DNA of 47,406 nt from Mogibacterium sp. (GTDB lineage: Bacteria > Bacillota > Clostridia > Peptostreptococcales > Anaerovoracaceae): NCBI GenBank assembly GCA_017434025.1, contig JAFRGC010000065.1:1-47406 (forward strand), written 5' to 3'. The notes under the pieces were generated by a model. The model was not told the DNA's origin. It was given only the letters and a program-made list of their open reading frames with translations, and did no database searches. Each line of letters starts with the position of its first letter. Positions within the stretch are counted from its first letter, which is position 1. Of the stretch, positions 32,002 through 41,075 are shown piece after piece. The position numbers were made by a program, and so were the translations under genes.

Positions 32002-32754
32002 CTAGAAGCTCCCCGTTATTTTCGCTGTGAAAACTGCTTTATCTGCGGAATTGACCGCGCCGATCTCCATACTGCCATCCTCTGCAAATCGCCGGACATA
32101 TCTGAGCATCTCTCCTTCAAAACTCTGGGAAATGAAATTCACCTCTACTTCAGAGATGTCCATCTCCTTCATCTGATCTGCCGTAAAGCAGCCGAGCATC
32201 GCTCTGACGTAATTGACGTTATTCATGTGACCGCCGAGATCGATGTCTATCGACCGGATCGTGTATGTCCCGATTTCCTCAGCGTCTTCGAACTTCTTCG
32301 CCAGTCTTATGAAAGGTCTGTCATCCGGCGGTGCCTCGTTAAAATCGAGATCCGGATACAGTCCGTCCATGTGAACGAGTTTGCCTGTATCCCTGCTGAT
32401 GACTGCCCAGACGCTCCTGCCGTATGCCAGGATCTCATCCCCCGCCATGATCGCGTAGTCCCTCTCGCAGCTTGCTCTGTCCGAGGCCTGGATCCAGGTG
32501 CTGGATACGACGGGGTCCATCATCTCCGGCATTCTGTTGATATGGATCCTGGTCTTGGTGATGATCCAGAAGTAATTCCGTCTGTTCATCCCTTCCGGTC
32601 CTATATCGAAATTATCCGCATGCAGAGTAGCCGTATCCTGGAAAATATCCAGCGCGGCAGGAATACTAAGCCGCGAATTGCCGTCGCACATGCTCGGCAG
32701 TATCCTGATATCCCTGTAATATCTGCATCTGCTCTCATTCATGTATTCACTCAT
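32002..32754 (-). CDS. Acyl-ACP thioesterase
   Basis: A double-hotdog thioesterase (FatA/FatB-like, bacterial form) that releases fatty acids from acyl carrier protein. The 250-residue protein has the N-terminal CRYYRDIRILPSMCDGNSRL, the WIITKTRIHINRMPEMMD block and the C-terminal catalytic region DIDLGGHMNNVNYVRAML (Asp-x-Asn-x-His-type neighbourhood). The start at 32754 overlaps the stop of the upstream thioesterase by 8 bp (ATGAGTGA) with GGAG seven bases ahead, so the two are translationally coupled. Confidence 0.9.
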   Translation of the reverse strand: MSEYMNESRCRYYRDIRILPSMCDGNSRLSIPAALDIFQDTATLHADNFDIGPEGMNRRNYFWIITKTRIHINRMPEMMDPVVSSTWIQASDRASCERDYAIMAGDEILAYGRSVWAVISRDTGKLVHMDGLYPDLDFNEAPPDDRPFIRLAKKFEDAEEIGTYTIRSIDIDLGGHMNNVNYVRAMLGCFTADQMKEMDISEVEVNFISQSFEGEMLRYVRRFAEDGSMEIGAVNSADKAVFTAKITGSF

Positions 32755-33169
32755 CTTCCGGCTCCAGTTCTGCAAGAAATGCGTTATAGAAATCAGGATG
32801 TTCTCTGTTCATTGCAACAGGCTTACCGTCCCTGCTGACATACCCGTGCTCAGATTTGCCGCGCGCTCTGATCTCTCCCGTCGCTGCATCTGTTATTTCA
32901 TAGCTGAAAGAGCATTTGACGCGGCTCATCTTTGTTAGCCTAACTCCGATCCTGATCCTGTCGCCGAACCGGATGGCATGGATATACTTGCATGAGACTT
33001 CGATCACAGGGCTGAGGATATCTTCCCTCTCCAGCCTCTCGTAAGGATATCCGACCTGATCCATGAATGCGACTCTGGCTTCTTCAAAATATCTGATGTA
33101 ATTCGAGTGATGTACGACAGCCATCTGATCTGTCTCGTAATAGTTGACGTTTCTCTCGTAATATCTCAC
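32747..33169 (-). CDS. Acyl-CoA thioesterase of the YbgC/FadM (4HBT) family
   Basis: A 140-residue single-hotdog protein with the family signature YYETDQMAVVHHSNYIRYFEEAR, which carries the catalytic Asp and the conserved His-x-Asn-Tyr. It hydrolyses acyl-CoA thioesters; chain specificity is not evident. The start is GTG with GGAGGG six bases upstream. It overlaps the acyl-ACP thioesterase downstream, which suggests a joint role in fatty acid release or turnover. Confidence 0.9.
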   Translation of the reverse strand: MRYYERNVNYYETDQMAVVHHSNYIRYFEEARVAFMDQVGYPYERLEREDILSPVIEVSCKYIHAIRFGDRIRIGVRLTKMSRVKCSFSYEITDAATGEIRARGKSEHGYVSRDGKPVAMNREHPDFYNAFLAELEPEDE

Positions 33170-33199
33170 TGTAGTCCCTCCGATACACTCTCCCGTATC

Positions 33200-33748
33200 T
33201 TATTCAGCGTGGACTAATATATAGTCATGTCCTGCAGCTGTCAGGAATCTCTGCCAGATATCTTCCCCTCTGATCCTGAGGCTGGAGGTGTTGATGCACG
33301 GATGGCACCCGATAAACTCCTGCTCCAGCAGATCGCTGTCTACCAGCAGCTGCACCACATGATCCTTATCGTTGATGAGTCCCATGACACTGGCTGAACC
33401 GGGAGTAGTATCCAGATATTTCTCCATGTATTCAGCCTCGGCAAAATGCAGTCTCGAACTGCCCGCCTGCTTCGATATATCGCTGCTTCTGAACACCTTC
33501 TCAGCCGGTATCATCAGCATATAGAACTTCGTCCTCTGGCGGTTGGCAAGGAACAGATTCTTACAGATTTTCGCTCCGAGGGATTCCTCCACTTCCTCCA
33601 GCGTTTCCGGATGCGCCGAATCAGCCGGGCCATGGTCTATCCTCTCGTATTCTATTCCCAGATCGTCCAGAAAATCATACACTCTGATTTCTTTGTCCAG
33701 CCTGCCTTCAGTGTTTTCCGGTCTCCCCTTGTATCTCGTAAGGCCCAT
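33200..33748 (-). CDS. prdX: Prolyl-tRNA editing protein (ProXp-ala/PrdX-like)
   Basis: A YbaK-fold domain protein that deacylates mischarged Ala-tRNA(Pro). The 182-residue chain has HPETLEEVEESLGAKICKNLFLANRQ with the conserved Lys, PGSASVMGLIND (GxxSP-like loop) and the GCHPCINTSSLRI substrate-loop motif typical of ProXp-ala. The start codon shares its A with the TAA stop of the ROK gene (TAATG), so translation is coupled. A free-standing form is expected where ProRS lacks its own editing domain. Confidence 0.88.
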   Translation of the reverse strand: MGLTRYKGRPENTEGRLDKEIRVYDFLDDLGIEYERIDHGPADSAHPETLEEVEESLGAKICKNLFLANRQRTKFYMLMIPAEKVFRSSDISKQAGSSRLHFAEAEYMEKYLDTTPGSASVMGLINDKDHVVQLLVDSDLLEQEFIGCHPCINTSSLRIRGEDIWQRFLTAAGHDYILVHAE

Positions 33749-34683
33749 TACATCTCCAGGTTTCTGTTCTCTCTGCTGAGGAAATAATAAACAGCGCCGA
33801 CCATTCCTGCATCGTTGCCGAGCGTAGCGGACTTGAATTCGAGTCCTTCAGCGAAATCCGGCATGATCCTGGAGATGACCTTCTCTCTGAGTGGCTCGAT
33901 CAGGAGTTTCTGCTGTCTGGAGACGCCTCCTCCGATCAGTACCAGCTGAGGGTCGAATACATGGACAAATCCTGCAATGCCGTATGCGATCTCATCGATC
34001 CAGTCGTCTATGATGCTGAGAGCCAGCTTGTTGCCCTGCTCTGCTGCGGCAAAAAGATCTCTGCCGTTGTTCCAGAGCGGTTCTACAGCTTCAGCAGCAC
34101 GTATCAGTGCGGAGGTCGCTGCATAGCGCTCAAAGCACCCATCGATACCGCATACGCAGTGAATTCCTCCCGCGTGCGTCGGGAAGTGGCCTACCTCACC
34201 TGCATAACCTCTCGATCCTTCCAGCAGTCTGCCGCCGGTGATCACGCCTCCGCCGACGCCTGTTCCAAGAGTCAGGCCGAGCACGTCTGTGTATCCTTCA
34301 GCTGCACCCTTCCAGAACTCTCCGAGGATCGCGCAGTTTGCGTCATTGGCCAGTGTCGCAGGAAGACCGAATTCATCACGGAGTTCACTGCACACTTCTG
34401 TGAATGACCATCCCGGTACATTGCCACCGTTCTCAGCAACGCTTCCTGTCGAAGAATTGATATTCCCCGCTGCGGAAACACCAATGCCTGCGAATGCCTC
34501 TGCATCAGGGCCTTCTTCACTGATCAGCGTTCTTACATTATCCTTGATCAGCTGCATAACTGTAGGACTGCCCTCTGAGACCTTATATGGGATCTCCCTG
34601 CGGTGCAGTACAGTGCCGTTCTCATCGACGATACCCATCTTGATCGATGTACCGCCAACATCTACTCCGATGAATCTTCTCAT
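33748..34683 (-). CDS. ROK family glucokinase
   Basis: A sugar kinase that phosphorylates glucose (or a related hexose) at C6. The 311-residue protein starts RRFIGVDVGGTSIKMGIVDENG (ATP phosphate loop), has LANDANCAILGE with the catalytic Asp, GLTLGTGVGGGVI, and the ROK zinc motif HCVCGIDGCFERYA (His plus three Cys). It lies 16 bp after ftsH. Confidence 0.92.
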   Translation of the reverse strand: MRRFIGVDVGGTSIKMGIVDENGTVLHRREIPYKVSEGSPTVMQLIKDNVRTLISEEGPDAEAFAGIGVSAAGNINSSTGSVAENGGNVPGWSFTEVCSELRDEFGLPATLANDANCAILGEFWKGAAEGYTDVLGLTLGTGVGGGVITGGRLLEGSRGYAGEVGHFPTHAGGIHCVCGIDGCFERYAATSALIRAAEAVEPLWNNGRDLFAAAEQGNKLALSIIDDWIDEIAYGIAGFVHVFDPQLVLIGGGVSRQQKLLIEPLREKVISRIMPDFAEGLEFKSATLGNDAGMVGAVYYFLSRENRNLEM

Positions 34684-34699
34684 ATCTGCCCTCTTTCTG

Positions 34700-36517
34700 C
34701 TATTTATTCAATATAGCCATGAACTCTTCGCCAGTGATCGTCTCTTTCTCATAGAGGTGTTCTGCAAGCTCGTCGAGCTTGTCGCGGTTCTCTGTGAGGA
34801 TCTTATACGCTTTCTCATGCTGTTCCTTGACCAGTTCAACGACCTTCTGATCGATCTTCGCCTGTGTCTCTGCGGAGCATACGAGGGAGGTGTCTCCTCC
34901 CAGATACTGATTCTGCAGCGCTTCCAGAGCGACCATATCGAAATCGTCACTCATGCCATAGCGCGTGATCATAGCACGCGCGAGTTTGGTCGCCTGCTCG
35001 ATATCATTGGCTGCTCCGGTAGTGATCGAACCGAAAGCGATCTCTTCAGCAGCACGTCCGCCGGTGAGTGTCGCGATCTTGTTCTCCAGTTCTTCCTTAT
35101 TCATGAGGTAGTGATTGCCCTCATCTACCTGCAACGTGTATCCCAGCGCGCCGGATGTCCTCGGTACGATGGTGATCTTCTGGACCGGCGCTGAATTGGT
35201 CTGCCTGGCAGCAACCAGAGCGTGCCCGATCTCGTGATAAGCTACGATCTTCTTCTCATTGTCGGTGAGGATCGCGTTCTTCTTCTGATATCCCGCGATG
35301 ACTACCTCGATGCTCTCCTCGAAATCGGTCTGGCTGGCTGCCTTACGGCCGTCACGCACTGCTCTCAGAGCAGCTTCATTGACGATATTCGCAAGCTCAG
35401 CACCGGATGCGCCAGACGCCATTCTGGCGATCGCAGCGTAATCGATATTCTTTTCGACTTTGATTTTCTTTGCATGCACCTTGAGGATCGCTTCTCTTCC
35501 CTGAAGGTCAGGCAGTTCCACCGGTACACGGCGGTCAAAACGTCCCGGACGTGTCAGCGCAGGGTCGAGTGACTCAGGTCTGTTGGTCGCCGCCAGGATG
35601 ATGACACCGCTGTTGCCTTCGAAGCCATCCATCTCTGTCAGCAGCTGATTGAGGGTCTGCTCTCTCTCGTCATTGCCGCCGAGATTGCCGCTGTTCCTCT
35701 TCTGGCCGATCGCATCGATCTCGTCGATGAAGACGATGCATGGCGCCTTCTCCTTCGCCTGTCTGAAGAGGTCACGGACTTTGGACGCTCCCATGCCGAC
35801 AAACATCTCAACGAATTCTGAACCTGACATCGAGAAGAACGGAACGTTTGCCTCGCCCGCAACAGCTTTGGCGAGCATGGTCTTGCCGGTTCCCGGAGGA
35901 CCGACAAGCAGTACGCCCTTAGGCATCAATGCGCCGATCTCCTGATACTTCTGAGGGTCATGCAGATACTCTACGATCTCCTGCAGGTTCTCCTCGGCTT
36001 CATCGACACCTTCAACATCGTCGAACTTGAGTCCGTCAGACGACTGAACATAGACACGCGCATTGCTCTTGCCCAGATTGAACATCATCGATCCCGGACC
36101 GCCGCCGGCTCTGTCCATCAGTTTCCTGCTCAGATACTGCCCCAGTAAGTAGAATATTGCCAGCGGGAGGATCCAGCTGAGGAAGAAGCTCGCGAGCGGC
36201 GACATCTCCTCAACGATCTTGCTGGTGAATTCCGCGCCGGATGCGTGCAGTCTGTTCACGAGGTCCGGATCATTCATGACTCCCGTACGGTAGACAGTGT
36301 TGCCATCCTTTCCGGTAAACAGGATCTGATTCTCCTGTATCTGTACGGACTTGATCTGTCCCTTCTCTGTCATGGTCATGAAAGTACCGTAGTCGACTTC
36401 CTTGATCTGCTGCTGGGTCAGCATCGGCGCGATGAAAGCGTTGAATGCCAGCATCAGTATCATGACGATAACATAGAAATAGATAAGTGATCTGTTTGGT
36501 TTCTTTACTTCATTCAT
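34700..36517 (-). CDS. ftsH: ATP-dependent zinc metalloprotease FtsH
   Basis: A membrane-bound AAA+ protease that degrades misfolded membrane proteins and regulators. The 605-residue protein has two N-terminal membrane segments ([18 protein letters not shown] and [16 protein letters not shown]), Walker [19 protein letters not shown], Walker [11 protein letters not shown], the arginine-finger region [20 protein letters not shown] and the zinc motif HEIGHAL. Length is normal. The start follows GATGAGGAAACACT. It has its own extended -10 promoter. Confidence 0.97.
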   Translation of the reverse strand: MNEVKKPNRSLIYFYVIVMILMLAFNAFIAPMLTQQQIKEVDYGTFMTMTEKGQIKSVQIQENQILFTGKDGNTVYRTGVMNDPDLVNRLHASGAEFTSKIVEEMSPLASFFLSWILPLAIFYLLGQYLSRKLMDRAGGGPGSMMFNLGKSNARVYVQSSDGLKFDDVEGVDEAEENLQEIVEYLHDPQKYQEIGALMPKGVLLVGPPGTGKTMLAKAVAGEANVPFFSMSGSEFVEMFVGMGASKVRDLFRQAKEKAPCIVFIDEIDAIGQKRNSGNLGGNDEREQTLNQLLTEMDGFEGNSGVIILAATNRPESLDPALTRPGRFDRRVPVELPDLQGREAILKVHAKKIKVEKNIDYAAIARMASGASGAELANIVNEAALRAVRDGRKAASQTDFEESIEVVIAGYQKKNAILTDNEKKIVAYHEIGHALVAARQTNSAPVQKITIVPRTSGALGYTLQVDEGNHYLMNKEELENKIATLTGGRAAEEIAFGSITTGAANDIEQATKLARAMITRYGMSDDFDMVALEALQNQYLGGDTSLVCSAETQAKIDQKVVELVKEQHEKAYKILTENRDKLDELAEHLYEKETITGEEFMAILNK

Positions 36518-36553
36518 AGTGTTTCCTCATCTGATCATTTTGTTGAATAGTTT

Positions 36554-36562
36554 ATTATATCA
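36554..36562 (-). promoter_or_regulatory. Extended -10 promoter of ftsH
   Basis: On the minus strand TGATATAAT (36562-36554): TG, one base, perfect TATAAT. No good -35 box is seen. It lies 37 bp before the start codon, in the gap after msrA. Confidence 0.6.
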
Positions 36563-36582
36563 CTATTCCCCGTATTTGAGTC

Positions 36583-37077
36583 TTATGCTTCCTGATTCAG
36601 ATCGAAGAACCTTGTCGGAATATGACAGTAGCCTCCCGGATTCTTGTCCAGATACTTCTGATGATACTCTTCCGCTGAGAAGAAATTGATGATCGGCTCC
36701 ATCTCTACCGCCAGAGGCTGGCCGGCCTTCTCCTCCTCTGCATCATAAACTTTCCGGATCTCATCGATCTGATCCGGTTCTGTGTAGTAGATGCCTGTCC
36801 TGTACTGGATACCGACATCATGCCCCTGCTGGTTCACCGACAGAGGATCGATGACCATGAAAAAATAATTGAGCAGTTCAGTCAGTGGCAGTCTGGTCTC
36901 ATCATAAACGATACGAACTGTCTCGGCATGCCCGCTGCTGCGGCACACATCCTGATAGGTCGGAGCGCTGTCAGGGCCATTCGCGTAGCCGACCTCTGTC
37001 TCCAGCACCCCATCGAACTGATCGAAGAACTTCTGTGTTCCCCAGAAGCATCCTCCTGCAAGATATATGGTTTTCAT
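36583..37077 (-). CDS. msrA: Peptide methionine-(S)-sulfoxide reductase
   Basis: Repairs oxidised methionine. The 164-residue protein starts MKTIYLAGGCFWGTQKFFD with the catalytic Cys in GCFWG, followed by VGYANGPDSAPTYQDVC, the RSSGHAETVRIVYDE block and YRTGIYY, then AEEYHQKYLDKNPGGYC. The start at 37077 follows GGAGGGAAGCT; a longer in-frame extension upstream has no ribosome site and no homology. Neighbour of a MATE transporter upstream. Confidence 0.95.
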   Translation of the reverse strand: MKTIYLAGGCFWGTQKFFDQFDGVLETEVGYANGPDSAPTYQDVCRSSGHAETVRIVYDETRLPLTELLNYFFMVIDPLSVNQQGHDVGIQYRTGIYYTEPDQIDEIRKVYDAEEEKAGQPLAVEMEPIINFFSAEEYHQKYLDKNPGGYCHIPTRFFDLNQEA

Positions 37078-37121
37078 AGCTTCCCTCCATCCGATCCGGC
37101 AAACGGATCTGTTTATATTAT

Positions 37122-38513
37122 CTATTGACTTTCTATCGTCAGGTTCCTGAGCCACCGCTCTCTCCTGAGCCACAGGTGGAAGACACCGATCTTCAGAATA
37201 TCGATGATCTTAACACAGAAATACAGCCCTACAGGCCCTATTTCAGTATATATCGCAAGCAGGAAAACGATAGGTATCATGACAAATACCGTGATCGTCG
37301 CATCTGCATATGCTCCCATCGCGGTATCTCCGCCTGCCCTCGAGACCGCCAGCTGGCACATCATATACACCCACGGCGGCATGAGCGCAGCGATCAGATA
37401 CACCATCCTCCTGCAGAGCAGCAGTGCTTCATCACTGAGTCTGCCGAATACCACAGGGATCAGCAGAGTCGTGCCAAGCGCGAAGAAGAATACGAATATG
37501 CCCATGATGAACGAACCGGTCAGAAGCCAGTTCTTCTGTTTGCGGGCTTCTTCAAGGTTGCCCGCGCCGAGTGTGCTGCCCAGAATAACGCCAGTAGCGG
37601 ATGTGATACCGCTGAAAGCGACAAAGAACAGATTGGCTATGGCAAAACTCGCCGCCATTCCCGATACGACATCCGCACCTCCCCGTCCGTTGTAGAGCGC
37701 AGTGGTGATCGTCTCAGAGAACACCCATGCCATCTCGCTGATCAGTACCATCCCGCCTTTCCTGAGGATCGTAAAGAACAGCGGCAGATCCAGATCGAAT
37801 AGTCTGGATGGTCTGACGATGAATGCAGGCCTGATCCTCATGCATACGATGATGTACAGGATCAGTTCGAGCGATCTGGCTATGACCGTAGCAAATGCCG
37901 CGCCCCTGACTTCCAGCCTTGGCATACCCAGATTACCATAGATCAGCAGCCAGTTGAACAGTGTGTTCGTAAGGGTCGAAATGACCGAGATCACCAACGG
38001 TGTCCTCACCTGTCCCATATCTCTCAGGGAAGTGGCGATGCACATCGAAATGGTCATCTGCAGCCCGGCGAAGACCATGACGCGGATATACGCTACGCCC
38101 TGATCGAGGATAGCCGGAGCATCGGTGTTGCCGATGAGCATCAGTGACAGCACTTGCCTCGGGAAGACGATACACACCAGGAGATACGGTATGAATGCAA
38201 GCAGTCCGATGATGATCTTGAATCTGAACGCCTGCTGCATCCCTTCCCGGTCTGCCGCTCCATAATACTGTGTCAGATATATGCCCCCTGACATGCAGAT
38301 CGTATTGAGGAAAATGATGAACACAAAAAGGACCTGCCCCGCTACATTGACGCCCGACATACAGACGTCGCCGAGGCCGGCCACCATGAAATTATCGATA
38401 AGCGAAACCAGGCTCTGGATCAGCTGCTGCAGCATGATAGGCAGCGCGATCGCAAGAGCCCTCGCGTAGAATTTTCTGCTTCCCAGAAGATGTGTTTTTC
38501 TGTCTGTCATCAA
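37122..38513 (-). CDS. MATE family efflux transporter
   Basis: A 463-residue cation-coupled multidrug/toxin exporter with 12 predicted membrane helices in two halves. The N-terminal half opens with ALAIALPIMLQQLIQSLVSLIDNFMVAGLGD, characteristic of the family, and the second half begins with GMVLISEMAWVFSETITTALYNGRGG. The substrate is unknown. It diverges from the thrS T-box leader and has a candidate promoter at 38545-38573. Confidence 0.93.
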   Translation of the reverse strand: MMTDRKTHLLGSRKFYARALAIALPIMLQQLIQSLVSLIDNFMVAGLGDVCMSGVNVAGQVLFVFIIFLNTICMSGGIYLTQYYGAADREGMQQAFRFKIIIGLLAFIPYLLVCIVFPRQVLSLMLIGNTDAPAILDQGVAYIRVMVFAGLQMTISMCIATSLRDMGQVRTPLVISVISTLTNTLFNWLLIYGNLGMPRLEVRGAAFATVIARSLELILYIIVCMRIRPAFIVRPSRLFDLDLPLFFTILRKGGMVLISEMAWVFSETITTALYNGRGGADVVSGMAASFAIANLFFVAFSGITSATGVILGSTLGAGNLEEARKQKNWLLTGSFIMGIFVFFFALGTTLLIPVVFGRLSDEALLLCRRMVYLIAALMPPWVYMMCQLAVSRAGGDTAMGAYADATITVFVMIPIVFLLAIYTEIGPVGLYFCVKIIDILKIGVFHLWLRRERWLRNLTIESQ

Positions 38514-38544
38514 GTTTCCCTTTGCAATAGATGTACTCCAGTCA

Positions 38545-38573
38545 CAATAACATCAAATCTGTTCTGCAGGCAA
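38545..38573 (-). promoter_or_regulatory. Candidate promoter of the MATE gene
   Basis: On the minus strand TTGCCT (38573-38568), 17-bp spacer, TTATTG (38550-38545). The -10 match is moderate. Confidence 0.4.
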
Positions 38574-38590
38574 CTAAATCCAACAATTTA

Positions 38591-38619
38591 TTGACTTTTT
38601 CAGACTGCAATGATAACAT
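38591..38619 (+). promoter_or_regulatory. Promoter of the T-box/thrS transcript
   Basis: A -35 box TTGACT (38591-38596), 17-bp spacer and -10 box TAACAT (38614-38619) with an upstream TG (extended -10). Confidence 0.7.
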
Positions 38620-38625
38620 TTGCCG

Positions 38626-38867
38626 GTAAAGCGTTGACGAGGACAGTAAGTACACCGGATGGCTTCAAGAGAGAGGGATGGCAGCTGGAATCATCCCAGG
38701 CCTGGTGCACCGAACACCACCTCTGAGCGGCACCAATCCTGCCCGCTTTGGCCGCGTTATCAGCCTGAATGAGTGCCGGTGAGAATACTCGCCGGAAGAT
38801 GGGTGGAACCACGGATACTATGAGTATGCGTCCCTTCTGACAGCACGTCGGAGAGGGGCTTTTTTTG
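38626..38867 (+). promoter_or_regulatory. T-box riboswitch (threonine) with terminator
   Basis: A leader RNA that senses uncharged tRNA-Thr. Stem I carries the AGTA bulge (38645), the GCTGGAA distal motif, and a specifier segment GAACACCACCTCTGAGC in which ACC (38716-38718), a threonine codon followed by A, is the likely specifier. The T-box proper TGGAACCACGG is at 38804-38814. The terminator stem (about 38829-38859) is followed by TTTTTTT. Uncharged tRNA should favour the antiterminator and allow thrS expression. A second hairpin (about 38891-38914) lies before the ribosome site. Confidence 0.93.
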
Positions 38868-38938
38868 TCCCCCGGCGTATCATCAGAATGCCTGGAGCCT
38901 CGTATGCTCCATAGGCAAGAAAAAGGAGGAAAACTGAA

Positions 38939-40978
38939 TTGATTATCACACTTAAAGACGGAAGCAAGAGAGAATATGACCAGCCGATGTCCGCTTACGA
39001 TATCGCCAGAGATATCAGCGACGGTCTCGCAAGAGCTGCATGCATCGCTGAGGTGGATGGCAAGACCTGCGATCTGAGAACCATGATCGATAAGGACTGC
39101 GATCTGAACATCCTGACCTTTGATTCGGATGCAGGCAAGAAGGCTTACAGGCATACATGCTCACACGTCCTTGCTGAAGCAGTAAAGCACCTCTATCCGG
39201 ATGCTAAACTTGCGATCGGACCTTCGATCGACAACGGATTCTATTATGACTTCGATATGCCGCCTCTCACAAGAGAGGATCTGGATAAGATCGAGGCCGA
39301 GATGAAGAAGATCATCAAGAAAGGCGAAAGACTGACCTACTTCACTCTGCCTAGAGAAGAAGCGATCCAGATGTACAAAGACAAGGATGAACCATACAAG
39401 GTCCAGCTGATAGAGGATCTTCCGGAAGACGAAGAGATCTCGTTCTATCAGCAGGGAGATTTTGTTGAGCTCTGTGCAGGTCCTCACATCATGAGCACCA
39501 GACCGATCAAAGCTTTCGCGCTTACATCGAGCTCGGGCGCTTACTGGAGAGGCGATGAGCACAACAAGATGCTTACACGTATATACGGAACAGCTTATAC
39601 CAAGAAGGAAGAACTCGAAGAATACCTGGCTTACCTCGCAGATATCAAGAACCGCGACCACAACCGCCTGGGAAGAGAGATGGAGCTCTTCACTACAGTA
39701 GATGTTATCGGCCAGGGACTGCCGCTCTTCATGCCTAAGGGCACCAAGGTCATCCAGAAGATGCAGAGTTGGATCGAAGATCTCGAGGAATATGAATGGG
39801 GTTATGTCCGTACAAGGACTCCTCTCATGGCTAAGTCCACACTCTACAAGATCTCCGACCACTGGTATCACTACAAGGACGGAATGTTCCTGCTCGGATA
39901 TGACAACATGGATGAGATCATGGCTGCGGAAGACCGCTCGCATGAGATCCACGGCGTAGAAGACCTCAAGCTCATCGAGAACGACGCTGACAGCAACGTA
40001 ATGGCTCTGAGGCCTATGACCTGTCCGTTCCAGTACTATGTGTACAAAGCACGCCAGAAGAGCTACAGAGACCTGCCGTACAGGATGGGCGAAACTTCCA
40101 CCCTCTTCCGTAATGAGCAGGCCGGCGAGATGCACGGGCTCACGAGAGTACGTCAGTTCACGATCTCTGAAGGACACCTGGTCTGCACTCCGGAGCAGAT
40201 CAAGGATGAGTTCAAGGGATGTGTTGAACTCGCTAAATACTGCCTGACAACCCTCGGACTTGAAGGAGATGTTTCATACCGCCTGTCCAAGTGGGATCCT
40301 GCGCACGCTGAAGACTATCTCGGAACAGCCGAAGAGTGGGAATACAACCAGGGATTCATGAGAGACATTCTCGACGAGATCGGACTTGAGTACACAGAGG
40401 CTGAGGGAGAAGCTGCTTTCTACGGACCGAAACTCGATATCCAGGCCAAGAACGTATACGGCAAGGAAGATACTATGATCACGATCCAGCTTGATACCTT
40501 CCTGGCAGAAAGATATGACATGTACTATATCGACAAGGACGGTCAGAGAAAACGCCCTTACATCATTCACCGTACATCGATCGGATGCTATGAGCGTACT
40601 CTGGCATGGCTCATCGAGCACCATGCAGGCAATCTGCCGACATGGCTCTGCCCTGAGCAGGTCAGGATCCTCCCGATCTCTGACAAGATCGCAGATTATG
40701 CAGAGGAAGTCCGCAAAGAGCTGCGCAGAAATGGTGTGGATGTTACTGTTGATGACAGCAGCGAACGTATCGGTTACAAGATCCGCCGCGCGCAGATGGA
40801 AAGAGTTCCTTATATGCTGGTTCTCGGCGCCAAAGAAGCTGAAGAAGGCAAAGTATCCGTTCGTTCGAGATACCTCGGCGATGAAGGCGTCAAGCCTCTC
40901 GGTGAGTTCGTAAGTGCTCTCTGTGAAGAGATCCGCACTAAGGAGATCCGCAAGATCGAGAAGAAAGAAGACAAATAG
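38939..40978 (+). CDS. thrS: Threonyl-tRNA synthetase
   Basis: A class II synthetase. The 679-residue protein has the N-terminal TGS domain (IITLKDGSKREYD), the editing domain with HTCSHVLAEAVKH (HxxxH) and CAGPH, the catalytic domain with the zinc ligands Cys in RPMTCPF, His in MHGLTRVRQF and His in YIIHRTS, and the anticodon-binding domain (EQVRILPISDKIADYA). Relative to the E. coli enzyme, an insert of about 30 residues (GYDNMDEIMAAEDRSHEIHG region) precedes the first zinc ligand. The start is TTG with AAAGGAGG nine bases upstream. Controlled by the upstream T-box. Confidence 0.96.
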   Translation: MIITLKDGSKREYDQPMSAYDIARDISDGLARAACIAEVDGKTCDLRTMIDKDCDLNILTFDSDAGKKAYRHTCSHVLAEAVKHLYPDAKLAIGPSIDNGFYYDFDMPPLTREDLDKIEAEMKKIIKKGERLTYFTLPREEAIQMYKDKDEPYKVQLIEDLPEDEEISFYQQGDFVELCAGPHIMSTRPIKAFALTSSSGAYWRGDEHNKMLTRIYGTAYTKKEELEEYLAYLADIKNRDHNRLGREMELFTTVDVIGQGLPLFMPKGTKVIQKMQSWIEDLEEYEWGYVRTRTPLMAKSTLYKISDHWYHYKDGMFLLGYDNMDEIMAAEDRSHEIHGVEDLKLIENDADSNVMALRPMTCPFQYYVYKARQKSYRDLPYRMGETSTLFRNEQAGEMHGLTRVRQFTISEGHLVCTPEQIKDEFKGCVELAKYCLTTLGLEGDVSYRLSKWDPAHAEDYLGTAEEWEYNQGFMRDILDEIGLEYTEAEGEAAFYGPKLDIQAKNVYGKEDTMITIQLDTFLAERYDMYYIDKDGQRKRPYIIHRTSIGCYERTLAWLIEHHAGNLPTWLCPEQVRILPISDKIADYAEEVRKELRRNGVDVTVDDSSERIGYKIRRAQMERVPYMLVLGAKEAEEGKVSVRSRYLGDEGVKPLGEFVSALCEEIRTKEIRKIEKKEDK

Positions 40979-41010
40979 CGGCTCAGCACCGAAATATGCT
41001 GCAATCAAAG

Positions 41011-41044
41011 ACGCAGGCACGGAACAGTCCGGCCTGCGTTTTTT
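41011..41044 (+). terminator. Terminator of thrS
   Basis: ACGCAGGC (41011-41018) pairs with GCCTGCGT (41032-41039), with an inner CGGA / TCCG pairing, and a run of six T residues follows. Confidence 0.9.
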
Positions 41045-41075
41045 GTTGAAATAATATGGTGCGCGTTCGCTCCCC

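Noticed and set aside
39161-40177. A 338-codon open frame on the minus strand over thrS
   Set aside because: It mirrors the thrS frame in a GC-skewed coding region and shows no recognisable protein features.
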